NCBI GenBank assembly: GCA_023460395.1
Contig: JAEWQB010000022.1
Location: 1-58,016, forward strand
DNA: 58,016 bases
From: Pseudomonadota bacterium
GTDB taxonomy: Bacteria > Desulfobacterota > Desulfovibrionia > Desulfovibrionales > Desulfovibrionaceae
Reading direction: 5' to 3'
The position numbers and the translations under genes are program-made. Positions 1 through 8,672 of the stretch are shown piece by piece; the first letter of the stretch is position 1, and the number at the start of each line of letters is the position of its first letter. Below the pieces are notes generated by a model that did not search any database, was not told the origin of the DNA, and saw nothing but the letters and a program-made list of their open reading frames with translations.

Positions 1-84
1 ATCCAGCCCTCCACCTGATGGGTGAAATAATCATGATTTGTTGTTGGATGTGATTGTAAACAAAAACAAGGCGATAGGCCAGCT

Positions 85-777
85 TTGATGTTGTGTCAGG
101 CAGGAGAATCGCTCAGATTAGGCCTGAGGTTTGAAAAGGGCAAATCCACTCCGGCCACAGAGCGTCCGACAGTGTGGGTAATCTTTGAAAATGGTCTGGC
201 TCCGTCCCTGACTGAGCTACGAATTGATCTGCCTATTTTTGCGCTACGGCTGGACTCGCCTGTCAAAAACGTCCCCTTTGTTTTGCCGAGAGTGCAGGAA
301 CGTTCCGCGGCTTACGCGCATCTTGTGGTGCGTTCTGGAAAGAATACCGCAAAGACGCAGGAAGTTGCCTCCATCGACAGGGTCGTGCAGACCGAATACA
401 AAGCACGTTTCCCCATGTTGCTGACCAGAGCGTTGGTTGGCACCGCCACCAAAGCCTTTGCCCAGTACCTGGCGGAAGAGACGGGCGGAAGCGGCGCGGC
501 TCTGGTCATGACTCTTTTCACAACGGTGAGCGCACGGGCAGACCTCCGTTCGTGGGACGCCCTGCCTAAAAATATACACGTTGCCAGGCTCCCTATGCCG
601 AAGGATCGAATCCTTTATCTGGACTCACCAGACGGCGGAGCCGTGGCAAGTGTTTCGTTACCTGACACGCGTTTTGCGTTGGTTCATGTGCGTATTCCAA
701 CTCATGGGGTTCCCGCAGCCCTTAGTGTTATCCCCATGGGAACTTCAATGTCCGATACGGAGGTTGCAAAACAGTAA
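85..777 (+). CDS. COG3014-like protein, C-terminal part only
   Basis: The 230 residues resemble the C-terminal half of the COG3014 family, conserved proteins found next to YcfL and LpoB genes; the late signature around 'RILYLDSPDGG' and the 'RIDLPIF' segment support this (recognised from memory of the family). Family members are usually much longer and begin with a lipoprotein signal, which is missing here. The frame upstream of the ATG holds stop codons (TGA at 16-18, TAA at 28-30, TGA at 34-36), so the missing half is not simply in frame at the window edge. The start at 85 has no strong ribosome binding site. It may be a 5'-truncated or frameshifted gene. Its TAA overlaps the next ATG (TAATG). 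Molecular function is unknown. Confidence 0.55.
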   Translation: MMLCQAGESLRLGLRFEKGKSTPATERPTVWVIFENGLAPSLTELRIDLPIFALRLDSPVKNVPFVLPRVQERSAAYAHLVVRSGKNTAKTQEVASIDRVVQTEYKARFPMLLTRALVGTATKAFAQYLAEETGGSGAALVMTLFTTVSARADLRSWDALPKNIHVARLPMPKDRILYLDSPDGGAVASVSLPDTRFALVHVRIPTHGVPAALSVIPMGTSMSDTEVAKQ

Positions 778-1175
778 TGAAGTTTCTGCCCCATAGCCTA
801 TGGTATCTTCTGCTGGCTGCTATTCTGGGAGCCACGGGGTGCGTTAGCCCCAATACAATCTCTCCAGCAGAGCCTGATCAGCATATCGTGATGGCTAAAC
901 AATTTTTCTGGCTGAAAAATTTGCGTAGCGAGCTAATAACCGAAAGCGACGGAACCGCCTCTGTTGTTTTACAGGGGACAAGCTCGTCCATGCAAAAACA
1001 CCAACTCTATATCCGTACAAATTGGTTTAAAGCCAATGGCATGCCCATAGAGAGCCGGCTTTCCGGTTGGGAGCGTATTCCTTTTCTTTCTAACATGCCG
1101 TTTTATTACACCAAGGCCGCGCCGTCCTCTGACGCGGCTGACTACCGTATTCTCATAACAGATTCACTTAACTAA
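777..1175 (+). CDS. YcfL-like (DUF1425) lipoprotein
   Basis: A 132-residue predicted lipoprotein. Residues 1-22 form a signal peptide ending in a lipobox-like 'GATGC', with Cys22 as the likely lipidated residue. The rest fits the small YcfL/DUF1425 fold, whose role is unknown. In gammaproteobacteria ycfL is adjacent to lpoB, and the same order is seen here, which strengthens the call. The ATG overlaps the stop of the preceding gene (TAATG), and a GGAGG lies about 13 bases upstream, so translation is probably coupled. It likely sits in the outer membrane, facing the periplasm. Confidence 0.7.
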   Translation: MKFLPHSLWYLLLAAILGATGCVSPNTISPAEPDQHIVMAKQFFWLKNLRSELITESDGTASVVLQGTSSSMQKHQLYIRTNWFKANGMPIESRLSGWERIPFLSNMPFYYTKAAPSSDAADYRILITDSLN

Positions 1176-1186
1176 TCGGAGGTTCC

Positions 1187-1795
1187 GTGCGCAATTTCGC
1201 CTTAGTTCTTACCGCTTGTTTGTTCATGAGCGGCTGTGTTGGCTCCAACACTGCAACCATGGTGAACGGAGAGCTGGATACAGCGCCCCGAGTTATGGGG
1301 CTGGAGTATCGAGATTTTGAAGAAGCCGCTGCCACAACCGTGAATGATATGCTGGCTTCCGGTGCCGTGAATCGTCCGGGCGGAGGCAGATATGTGTTGG
1401 TTGTTTCTCGGATTATTAACGACACCATGCAGAACATTGACACCGATCAATTGATAAAAAAAATCCGGGTTGAGCTGCTGCGGAGTGGCAAGGTTGTCAC
1501 CACCACGGCTATGGGGCTGGGAGGGGCTGAAGATCCTATGGTTGCCGAAGCGCGTAAGCTTCGGCAACTCGACGAAGTTAATCAACAGTCCGTTGCCGGA
1601 AAGGGTAAGATAATTGCCCCGGACCTCAGCCTTTCCGGGAAAATTATTCAGCGGAATCACCGGATAAATTCCAGCACTCAGCAAGTAGAATACTACTTCA
1701 TGCTGACTCTTACCGACATCAATTCGGGGCTCGCTTTTTGGGAAGGAGAAACCCCTATTATTAAGCGCGGCAGTAGCAATTCTGTTTCTTGGTAG
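1187..1795 (+). CDS. lpoB: LpoB-like penicillin-binding protein activator
   Basis: A 202-residue lipoprotein with an N-terminal signal and lipobox ('LFMSGC', Cys17), followed by the LpoB/CsgG-type alpha-beta domain. LpoB is an outer-membrane lipoprotein that activates the bifunctional peptidoglycan synthase PBP1B from the periplasm. Segments such as 'VVSRIINDTMQNIDTDQL' and 'LSGKI' match the family pattern for nucleotide-binding-like CsgG folds. The GTG start at 1187 is preceded by GGAGG at a good distance. Its place after the YcfL-like gene reproduces the ycfL-lpoB pairing of enterobacteria. Whether this organism has a PBP1B partner cannot be seen here. Confidence 0.78.
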   Translation: MRNFALVLTACLFMSGCVGSNTATMVNGELDTAPRVMGLEYRDFEEAAATTVNDMLASGAVNRPGGGRYVLVVSRIINDTMQNIDTDQLIKKIRVELLRSGKVVTTTAMGLGGAEDPMVAEARKLRQLDEVNQQSVAGKGKIIAPDLSLSGKIIQRNHRINSSTQQVEYYFMLTLTDINSGLAFWEGETPIIKRGSSNSVSW

Positions 1796-1841
1796 CCCCA
1801 ATTATACCATACCTTAGACCACTCCATGGGGGAATTGTGTT

Positions 1842-3254
1842 ATGAAGATACGCCAGTTGGCTTTGTGCTGCGCACTATGCTCTTTGTTTGTGTTTCCCGG
1901 TGTTCTGAACGCCCAAGGTACTGCGGGCGACCTGCCCGCCCCGGCTTCCGCGCAAGAAGAACAGGAAGTCGAAGTCATGATTGCAGAGGCCGCCAAACCG
2001 CAAGAAACGGACCCGGGCATCATTATTGAGGATCTTATCAACGAATATAATACCTCTGGCGCCGGTGCCCTGTTTTTGCAAAAGCAGGATGAAAATGCTC
2101 TTTTCTACACCACCGCCAGTGCGCCGGTAATGGTACAGGCTTCCTCCGCCAGTTGGCCGGAATACCGGCAGATGGCGTATAAGGAAGCCCTGCTGCTTGC
2201 CCAGCAAAAATACATGGAGTTCCTTGGGGTAACGGTAAAAAGTCGTATGCTGCGCCATATGCAGAGCGACCCGGAATTTCCCAAGTTTTCACCGGAAGAG
2301 CTGCACAGCACCTCCCGATTTGAAGAACTGCTCGATAAGGGCATAGCGTTGCTTGGCGGTAAGTTGGACGGCATGCTTAAGGAACAAGGTATTGATCCTG
2401 AAAAATTCGCATCGCTGCCCCCTTCCAAACAAAAGGATTTGCTCAGTCGCTCGGTGACGGAACAAACAGTCCGCATCGCACGGGGGGAGCTCACGGGCAT
2501 GATTCCCGTGCAAACCTTTGAGGCGCAAAACAGCAAAGGGGACCACATTGTGGCGGTCGCCGTTGTGGCCTCTCCGGCGTTTAAGAGTTTTGTCGCGGAG
2601 GTGCTTTCCAAAAAAGGCGACCTGAAGCCAAATCCCAAGAAAGTGGGCGGTCCTTCTGTGCGGGATCAGGTGGTTATGGAAAAAGGCGAGTTAATACATC
2701 AGTTCGGAATACGGCGTATTTATGACGAGGCAGGGTATCCCGTGCTTGTCTCTTTCGGGCAGGGTTCCAACCCGTACACCGGACAGGACTATCAGGTTCG
2801 CATGGAGAACAGGAGCCTCGCTCTGGAGCAGGCTGCTTCTTCAGCCTACGCCAATTTCGCGTTTCTGTTTAAAGCGCACGGGATGGTCAATACAGAGAGC
2901 AACAACGCTGCGACATCCAAAACAGTGGGAAAGGTGGAGGCGGACAGCGAGGGTAATAGTTTTGAATCCACCGAATATGTGCGGACACTCATCAACCAGT
3001 ACACAAGCAGTGTGGAAGCCCGTGGCGAGGTGCAGAACCTGCCCGGCGTGCGCAAACTGCATTCGTGGACATATATCCATCCGCAGTATGGACATGAAAT
3101 GGTCGGCGTTATCTACACATGGTCACCTCAGGCCAGCGCCCTTGCGGGAAGTCTGAAGGCTCCTGCCCAAAAAGCAGCAGGTGAAGCACAAAAAAGCAAG
3201 GGGCAAGCTGGCGGTTCCATGGGTAAACAAATGATGGATGCCAATGACTTTTAG
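1842..3254 (+). CDS. Secreted protein of unknown function
   Basis: A 470-residue protein with a clear cleavable signal peptide (hydrophobic residues 7-24, cleavage probably after 'LNA'). I do not recognise a named domain with certainty. The mature protein has an acidic N-terminal linker, a central mixed alpha-beta region and a low-complexity Ala/Lys/Gln/Gly-rich tail (about residues 435-465). The start has a GGGGGAA upstream. It lies between the LpoB-like and CsgG-like genes and overlaps the longest reading of the latter, so it is probably an envelope partner of that system. A role in surface or outer-membrane assembly is inferred from context only. Confidence 0.6.
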   Translation: MKIRQLALCCALCSLFVFPGVLNAQGTAGDLPAPASAQEEQEVEVMIAEAAKPQETDPGIIIEDLINEYNTSGAGALFLQKQDENALFYTTASAPVMVQASSASWPEYRQMAYKEALLLAQQKYMEFLGVTVKSRMLRHMQSDPEFPKFSPEELHSTSRFEELLDKGIALLGGKLDGMLKEQGIDPEKFASLPPSKQKDLLSRSVTEQTVRIARGELTGMIPVQTFEAQNSKGDHIVAVAVVASPAFKSFVAEVLSKKGDLKPNPKKVGGPSVRDQVVMEKGELIHQFGIRRIYDEAGYPVLVSFGQGSNPYTGQDYQVRMENRSLALEQAASSAYANFAFLFKAHGMVNTESNNAATSKTVGKVEADSEGNSFESTEYVRTLINQYTSSVEARGEVQNLPGVRKLHSWTYIHPQYGHEMVGVIYTWSPQASALAGSLKAPAQKAAGEAQKSKGQAGGSMGKQMMDANDF

Positions 3255-3270
3255 CCACTTCGAGGCGTTA

Positions 3271-4548
3271 ATGCATACTATCCGCAATTCTAATCGATTG
3301 GCGAAGGTTCTTACTCTGTTTGTGCTGACAGGTGCGCTTTGGTTACTGACTCTGAGTGTTGCCGCTGCGGAGTCTGTCAGCGTCACAGGGAAAGGAACGG
3401 GAAAAAACAGAGAAGCGGCGGTGCAAAACGCACTGCAAGACGCGCTTCGGCAAGTTAATGGCCTGAACATGGTGGCTACGCAGAAAACCCAGCAGGATTC
3501 GATGCGTATGAATGTCGCCAATTCCGAAGGCGATTCTACAACAGTTACGCTGCAAGCAACCTCGCAAAGTCATGCGAAAATGGACACTAAAGGGGTTATC
3601 TCTTCCTACAAGATAGTCGATGTGGGAAATCAGCACGGCCTTGTGGCGGTGACTATTCGTGCTGTGGTGGAGCACTACTCCGCCCCCGGCATATCGCCGG
3701 ACAGCCGTCGAAAGCTTGCTGTTATGCCTTTGGGCGCTTCCGAAGACGCCATAAGCCGGAAAATGACCCAGCAGGTTGTCTCTTTGCTTGTGCAGTCCCG
3801 CCGTTTTACCGTTTTGGATAGGGAAAATGACGCGGCTTACGCACAAGAAGCCGCGCGTTGGGCCAGCAATGTCACCAGAGTGCAGGAAAAAGCAAAGCTC
3901 GCGCAACAGCTTGGGGCGGACTATTTGCTGGTAGCCACGGTGTCTGCGTTTGATGCCGCAGAGAAAACAGAAACGGTTACGTTAACCGGAGAACAAAGAC
4001 AGCGTGTCTCTGGCTATGGCTCTATGCAGTACCGTATTCTTGTTCCTGCGACCATGCAGGTAAAGTGGGCCTCCGATGTTGTTGTTCGGATAGAACGTCC
4101 CGTGGACAGCAGCGGTGCCGCACCGGAAGACATTCTTGCCGCAGAGATGGCGGGCAAACTGACCACTGAGATTCTGGAGTCCATCTATCCTTTGCAAGTC
4201 ATCAAGTCTGATCCGTCCGGTCAGGTTATCATTAATCAAGGGGGAACCTCCATCCGGGCAGGGGCGCAGTTTGCGGTCTACAAGACCGGAGGCGTTTTGC
4301 GTGATCCGTATACCAAAGAATCTCTGGGGAAAGAGGAAATTCGGGTTGCGACTATAGAAATTGTGGACGTAAAGCCCAAATACGCCGTTGCCCGCGTTGT
4401 CCCGGAGTCCAGTACCTCTGCCGCCGTCCCTGTTGGTGCGATATGCCGTTCGTTGTCTGAGCAGACTGCGGAAGTACAGAGCGGTGGCAAGGCCGATCTT
4501 GTGGAAAGAAACGCTGCCGGTGGCGGGGTAAAGCTCCCGTTCGATTAA
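3271..4548 (+). CDS. CsgG/HfaB-like secreted protein
   Basis: A 425-residue protein from the ATG at 3271, chosen because GAGG precedes it by five bases and a signal peptide follows directly (hydrophobic 'VLTLFVLTGALWLL', cleavage near 'VAAA'). Upstream in-frame ATGs at 3238 and 3244 would overlap the previous gene and push the signal peptide inward. An N-terminal part like LPP20/flagellar-assembly lipoproteins (repeated 'AVQNALQDALRQ') precedes a CsgG-type domain (about 130-250: 'RKLAVMPLG', 'GADYLLVATVSAF'). No lipobox Cys is present, so it is likely soluble in the periplasm or membrane-associated by other means. It is the last gene of the operon and ends before a strong hairpin. Confidence 0.68.
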   Translation: MHTIRNSNRLAKVLTLFVLTGALWLLTLSVAAAESVSVTGKGTGKNREAAVQNALQDALRQVNGLNMVATQKTQQDSMRMNVANSEGDSTTVTLQATSQSHAKMDTKGVISSYKIVDVGNQHGLVAVTIRAVVEHYSAPGISPDSRRKLAVMPLGASEDAISRKMTQQVVSLLVQSRRFTVLDRENDAAYAQEAARWASNVTRVQEKAKLAQQLGADYLLVATVSAFDAAEKTETVTLTGEQRQRVSGYGSMQYRILVPATMQVKWASDVVVRIERPVDSSGAAPEDILAAEMAGKLTTEILESIYPLQVIKSDPSGQVIINQGGTSIRAGAQFAVYKTGGVLRDPYTKESLGKEEIRVATIEIVDVKPKYAVARVVPESSTSAAVPVGAICRSLSEQTAEVQSGGKADLVERNAAGGGVKLPFD

Positions 4549-4614
4549 ATCAGCGAGGCCCGCGTGGGGCAGCGACCTTGCGCGAATCTTGTGCTGTGCC
4601 AATACGTTTATAAC

Positions 4615-4650
4615 CACAGGGGCGGAACACGCGTGTGTTCCGCCCCTGTG
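4615..4650. terminator. Perfect inverted repeat between convergent genes
   Basis: CACAGGGGCGGAACAC, a GCGT loop, then the exact reverse complement: a 16-bp perfect stem between the convergent CsgG-like gene and hisG. The following bases are only moderately T-rich on either strand (TATT; then CGTTTTT further on), so it may act as a bidirectional barrier rather than a textbook intrinsic terminator. Confidence 0.75.
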
Positions 4651-4776
4651 TATTATGCCGGTCCCGTTTTTCCCACAGTCCCGGCGGAATTATATGTGGG
4701 TATGCCGGGATTGAGGTCAACAAGCGAAGTCGTGTTGCTACGCTTGAGAGATTATGTAATTTTTCAGCTATGTCAG

Positions 4777-5661
4777 CTAGATGATCTTGTTCAGCGAGTA
4801 TTCGATAATACCTTCCGCCCCGGCGTCCACAAGGGAGGGGATAAGGTCGCGCACGAGGTTACGGTCTACAACGATTTCCACAGCCAGCCAGTGGGAATCT
4901 TTGAGTTGGGAAACCGTGGGCGAATTCAGGGAAGGCAGTTTTTCCAGAATAGCTTCCTGCCGGTCGCCGGGTACGTTCATTTTCAGCCCCACCAAGTCGT
5001 CGGCGCGTAGCGCACCTTGAAGGAGCAGGTCTATCTGCTGAATTTTTTTACGGGCCCACGGGTCTTCCCATGTGGCTTTGTTGGCGATGAGCTGGGTATT
5101 TGTGATAAGCACATCGTCGATAATGCGCAGACCATGAGCGCGGATGGTGGTGCCGGTTTCGGTCACCTCCACAATAGCGTCAGCAAGCCCTTCCACCACC
5201 TTCGCTTCGGTGGCCCCCCACGAATAAAACACATCCACGGGAATATTCAGTTTGGCGAAATAGGCTTTGGTCACGCCCAGCAGTTCGGTGGCTACGCGCT
5301 TTCCCGCAAGGTCTTCCGGTTTTTTATAGGGCGAATCACCCGCCACAGCCAAAACCCACCGGGCGGGACGGTTAGATACCTTGGAGTAGACAAGGTCGGA
5401 AACCACATGCACGTCTGCGCCGGTTTCCAGCAGCCAGTCTTTGCCGGTAAGCCCCACGTCCAAAATGCCGTCCTGAATGTAATGAGGAATTTCCTGCACG
5501 CGGCACAGGCGGGCGGTCAGCTCCGGGTCGTTGATTTCCGGGAAGTAGTTGCGGTGGTGCTGGCGCACCTTCCAGCCGCAGCGTTCAAAGAGGTTGAGGG
5601 TGGAGCTTTCCAGAGAACCTTTGGGGATGCCCAGTTTGAGCTGGCGTTCTTCTGCGGACAT
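4777..5661 (-). CDS. hisG: ATP phosphoribosyltransferase (long form)
   Basis: First step of histidine synthesis: ATP plus PRPP to phosphoribosyl-ATP, cytosolic. At 294 residues this is the long, self-sufficient HisG with a C-terminal regulatory ACT-like domain (about 220-294), not the short form that needs HisZ. Typical segments are 'KLGIPKGSLESSTL', 'DVGLTGKDWL', and the PRPP-loop region 'IVEVTETGTTIRAHGLRI'. The ATG at 5661 has AAGGAGGT upstream; an extension to 5703 would lie inside hisI. The start overlaps the hisI stop as TAATG, indicating coupled translation. The family is feedback-inhibited by histidine. Confidence 0.96.
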   Translation of the reverse strand: MSAEERQLKLGIPKGSLESSTLNLFERCGWKVRQHHRNYFPEINDPELTARLCRVQEIPHYIQDGILDVGLTGKDWLLETGADVHVVSDLVYSKVSNRPARWVLAVAGDSPYKKPEDLAGKRVATELLGVTKAYFAKLNIPVDVFYSWGATEAKVVEGLADAIVEVTETGTTIRAHGLRIIDDVLITNTQLIANKATWEDPWARKKIQQIDLLLQGALRADDLVGLKMNVPGDRQEAILEKLPSLNSPTVSQLKDSHWLAVEIVVDRNLVRDLIPSLVDAGAEGIIEYSLNKII

Positions 5662-6113
5662 TATTTGTAGACCTCCTTGGGGTCGAACACGAGGGGGGCG
5701 CAAACGGACACGGTGCCGTCTTTGCGTTCACGATAAAAACAGCTTCGGTACCCAGTGTGGCAGGCCGCGCCGCCTTTTTGATCTACGAGCAGCAGAACGG
5801 TGTCGCTGTCGCAGTCAAGACGGACGGCCTTGATATGCTGAGTGTGTCCCGATGTGCCGCCTTTATGCCACAAGGTTCCCCGGCTGCGGCTCCAATAGTG
5901 GGCTTCTCCGGTTTCCAGTGTCTTGTTCCACGCGGATTCGTTCATGTAAGCCATCATCAGCACTTCGCCGGTGGCGTGGTCCTGAGCGATGGCGGGAACA
6001 AGGCCGCCTGTTTTGGCGAAATCCGGGGCAAAATCCATCGCGGCACCTGCGGAATCTGCGGGTGACGAGGCTTGCCCGGTCGCTTCGGCTGCTTCGGGAA
6101 TTTTCGCTGCCAT
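5661..6113 (-). CDS. hisI: Phosphoribosyl-AMP cyclohydrolase
   Basis: Third step of histidine synthesis, opening the adenine ring of phosphoribosyl-AMP. The domain runs from 'LVPAIAQDHATGEVLMMAYM' through 'HYWSRSRGTLWHKG', with the metal-binding 'DCDSD' and conserved cysteines in 'GGAACHTGYRSCFYR'. It lacks the HisE pyrophosphohydrolase domain. The start is uncertain: the ATG at 6113 (AGGGG just upstream) gives 150 residues with a poorly conserved Ala-rich lead; the ATG at 6038, with AGGTG upstream, gives a family-typical 125 residues; the frame stays open to 6236. It is joined to hisG by TAATG. Confidence 0.93.
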   Translation of the reverse strand: MAAKIPEAAEATGQASSPADSAGAAMDFAPDFAKTGGLVPAIAQDHATGEVLMMAYMNESAWNKTLETGEAHYWSRSRGTLWHKGGTSGHTQHIKAVRLDCDSDTVLLLVDQKGGAACHTGYRSCFYRERKDGTVSVCAPLVFDPKEVYK

Positions 6114-6266
6114 ACCCCTCTGTCGTCCTTTAGGTAGTCTCACCCCGTGCGGAAGGCCGCGGGCAAAAAGCCCTGCGCGGCTGGTTAAAAAACAGGGTGG
6201 AAAGGCGGGAGTAGCGTGTTTGGGCTGTTTTCGCAACTCGCACTCCCAGCGGGAGCGAAAACGTCA

Positions 6267-7343
6267 TCATCTCTCCATCAGATAGTCAAGATGAATACCC
6301 GCAAGATGCTCAATTTCTTCGCTAAGACCTAGCGCGTGCACGGCGTTTTCTCCCCAGCAGGTAAGGCCGTGACGTTCCATGATAACAGCGCGATACCGCT
6401 GTGCGGCAAGGCCTGTGTCACGGGCGAGAACCTGCGTGCCCGGCTCGTTGTCGCGCACCACAGTCATCTGGCTGCGCAGCGGCTCTGCTTCAAAGATGGG
6501 TAGGCGAAGCCTTTCTTCAAAGGGAATCCGCAGTCCCAGCGCGAGCAGGCGGGGCGGATGGGTGTGCACCACCGCGCGGGCGTCTGGCTGGTTGCGATAT
6601 ATTTCTAAATGCATGCCCGCTTCGGAAGAGGGGATGCCACCGGCAAGGCGCTCTCCTGTGCTGATGCGCACCACCGCGAGATCTCCGGGGGAGAGCATGC
6701 CCTTAACAGAGCCTGTGCAGGTGATGAGACAGACATCGTCCGGGAAGCCGTTTTGTGTTGCCGTGGAGTTCAGCCGGAGAGACACATTGCCGTTGAAACC
6801 GGAAAGCAATCCGCGCTGCCATGCCCGGTGGCAGATATCGCGCAGCAAAATAGCCTCCCGCTCTGGAATTCCCGCTCCCCATGGTGCGGCGGGAGTGACC
6901 GATGCGGGCAATGCCACTCCGGGGCTGTCTTGCTGCCGGACCTGTTCCCGTTGCCGGAACGCGGTTTTGATATCGAGAAGCGGCGTACCATCCAGTGCTT
7001 CCAGAGGAAAAACTCGCAGACGGTTTCCTTTGATTTCAAGGATGCGCACTTCGTGCAGGCCAATGGGATTAGGCCGTCCCGGAGAGCGGGTGTTGAATAC
7101 GCCGCGCTTCGCGCGGTTCTCATTTCCTCTGGGATGCACCCGCAATGCATCGCGGTCTGCCATGTGCATCCACGTGAGCAACGTGGCTTCCTGACCTTCT
7201 TGCAGGGTGTCCAGTCCGGGAATAAATGGAGCAAAAATTTCCACCCACGCTTCCGGTGCGCCCTCTGTTCCCTGTTTGGGGCAATCTTCCAGCCGGGAGA
7301 GCGGGGAATGTATCGTGCCGATGACGCGTAATGAGGCATCCAT
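6267..7343 (-). CDS. TrmO-type tRNA methyltransferase fused to class II aldolase
   Basis: 358 residues in two domains. Residues 1-135 match the TrmO/TsaA (YaeB) family, which N6-methylates t6A37 in tRNA with SAM; the hallmark 'TRSPGRPNPIGLH' is intact. After a Gln/Ala/Pro-rich linker (about 135-160), residues 160-358 form a class II aldolase/adducin domain, with 'GNVSLR', the metal-binding pair in 'VVHTHPP', and a third histidine in 'MERHGLTCWG'. Such aldolases split sugar phosphates such as L-fuculose-1-phosphate; the substrate here is unknown. The ATG at 7343 has GGAGAAAGG upstream. Both domains look complete, so this is a true fusion in one frame. Confidence 0.85.
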   Translation of the reverse strand: MDASLRVIGTIHSPLSRLEDCPKQGTEGAPEAWVEIFAPFIPGLDTLQEGQEATLLTWMHMADRDALRVHPRGNENRAKRGVFNTRSPGRPNPIGLHEVRILEIKGNRLRVFPLEALDGTPLLDIKTAFRQREQVRQQDSPGVALPASVTPAAPWGAGIPEREAILLRDICHRAWQRGLLSGFNGNVSLRLNSTATQNGFPDDVCLITCTGSVKGMLSPGDLAVVRISTGERLAGGIPSSEAGMHLEIYRNQPDARAVVHTHPPRLLALGLRIPFEERLRLPIFEAEPLRSQMTVVRDNEPGTQVLARDTGLAAQRYRAVIMERHGLTCWGENAVHALGLSEEIEHLAGIHLDYLMER

Positions 7344-7412
7344 GCCTTTCTCCTTTGCAATGAACGTAGCGTGCGCGGCTAACCGGTAGCCAAGAGGCCT
7401 GTGGCTGCGGTT

Positions 7413-8591
7413 TTATGCGGCGAAGTGGTCAAACCCGCCCGGTTCCCACGGCATGCCGTTAAGCGTGTGGACGGTGCCCTTCGCCACTGTCCCCAGTATC
7501 CGGGCAGCGGGCAGCCGTTCAAGCAGGGCGTCCCGCCATTCGGCGGGGCAGGTGCCGAGCAGCGCGTAGTCTTCACCGCCCAGAGTTATTTGTTCCAATG
7601 TATCCAGATCGTTCGCCAGACAGTAGGCTTCTGTTTCCGGGTGCACGCTTTCGGCGGGAAGGGACAGGTTGGCGACAAGCCCCCGGTCAGTACCCAGCAG
7701 ACGCGGCAGATCGCGGGCAAGCCCGTCGGATACGTCCATTAAGCCCACGCGACGGTTTGCGGAACCGGGAGCCATTTCCGCGCTGAGGCGGGCAAGCACC
7801 CGGCCTTCGTGCACAAGGGGGACCGGATGCAGATGGGCTGCCACGGCGGCAGGGTAGAGCGTTCCCGCGCCGCGCCCCATACTTTCCAGAGCCAGAAATC
7901 CGATGCGGGCAAGCCCTATTTCACCGAGTAAAAAAAGAATATCTCCGGGTGCGGCTTCTTCGCGGTGCAGAAAGGGGACAGCGGCAGGCACGGCATTATT
8001 CGTGGTCCCATGTGCGGCGGGCACAGCATCTCTGCCGGAGGCGGGGGCTTCTTCCGTGACCGGCGCGCCCCATATGGTAATGGAAACACCCAGCATGGGG
8101 GCACGGCTGAGATCACCCCCGGAAAGGGCTATGTTGTGCTTGCCTGCCAATTTGGCCATGCCGGAAAAAAAGGCGTCCCAGTAGGCGGTGTCCTGCGTGC
8201 CTTCGGGGAGAGGATTGCCCGGATATGCGGCGTCCGTGGCATCCTTCTCCGTGTGGTCTGCAAGACCTGCGGAATATGTGGTGGCGGGCGCTGATTCGTG
8301 GTCGTCCGCAGGCACCATAAGACCGAGGCTGAAGCCCTGCGGCACCGCCCCGGACGCAGCCATGTCGCTGAGGTTTACCGCGAGAGATTTGTACCCCACA
8401 TCGGCGGGAGAAAAATAGCTGCGCCGAAAATGCACTCCTTCCAGAAAGAGGTCTGTGCTCAGGCACAGACGGGGAGGGCAGCGCAGTTCGGCGGCATCGT
8501 CGCCACGTGCTCGTTCCAAATGGGGGTGGGCATTGGCGAAATGTGTGCCGATGCAGGCCAGAAATGCGGCTTCAGACAGCAAACGGCTCAT
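7413..8591 (-). CDS. thiL: Thiamine-monophosphate kinase
   Basis: Phosphorylates thiamine monophosphate to thiamine diphosphate with ATP in the cytosol. The AIR-synthase-like fold shows the key acidic motifs: 'GDDAAEL' near residue 30, 'STDLFLEGVHF' near 45, 'NLSDMAASGA' near 73 and 'GLMDVSDGLARDL' near 285. At 392 residues it is about 60 longer than usual, because of two low-complexity inserts (about 97-135 and 180-205) that do not disturb the motifs. The start has AGGGAGA upstream. It follows the hydantoinase-family gene by 81 bases and precedes the TrmO-aldolase gene by 69, so co-transcription is likely. Confidence 0.92.
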   Translation of the reverse strand: MSRLLSEAAFLACIGTHFANAHPHLERARGDDAAELRCPPRLCLSTDLFLEGVHFRRSYFSPADVGYKSLAVNLSDMAASGAVPQGFSLGLMVPADDHESAPATTYSAGLADHTEKDATDAAYPGNPLPEGTQDTAYWDAFFSGMAKLAGKHNIALSGGDLSRAPMLGVSITIWGAPVTEEAPASGRDAVPAAHGTTNNAVPAAVPFLHREEAAPGDILFLLGEIGLARIGFLALESMGRGAGTLYPAAVAAHLHPVPLVHEGRVLARLSAEMAPGSANRRVGLMDVSDGLARDLPRLLGTDRGLVANLSLPAESVHPETEAYCLANDLDTLEQITLGGEDYALLGTCPAEWRDALLERLPAARILGTVAKGTVHTLNGMPWEPGGFDHFAA

Positions 8592-8672
8592 GATGAAGTC
8601 TCCCTGCTAGGATTTTTAAGAAGCGGTACGGCGGCAGTATATACGCTACGTACGTTCATGAAAAAGGAAAAG

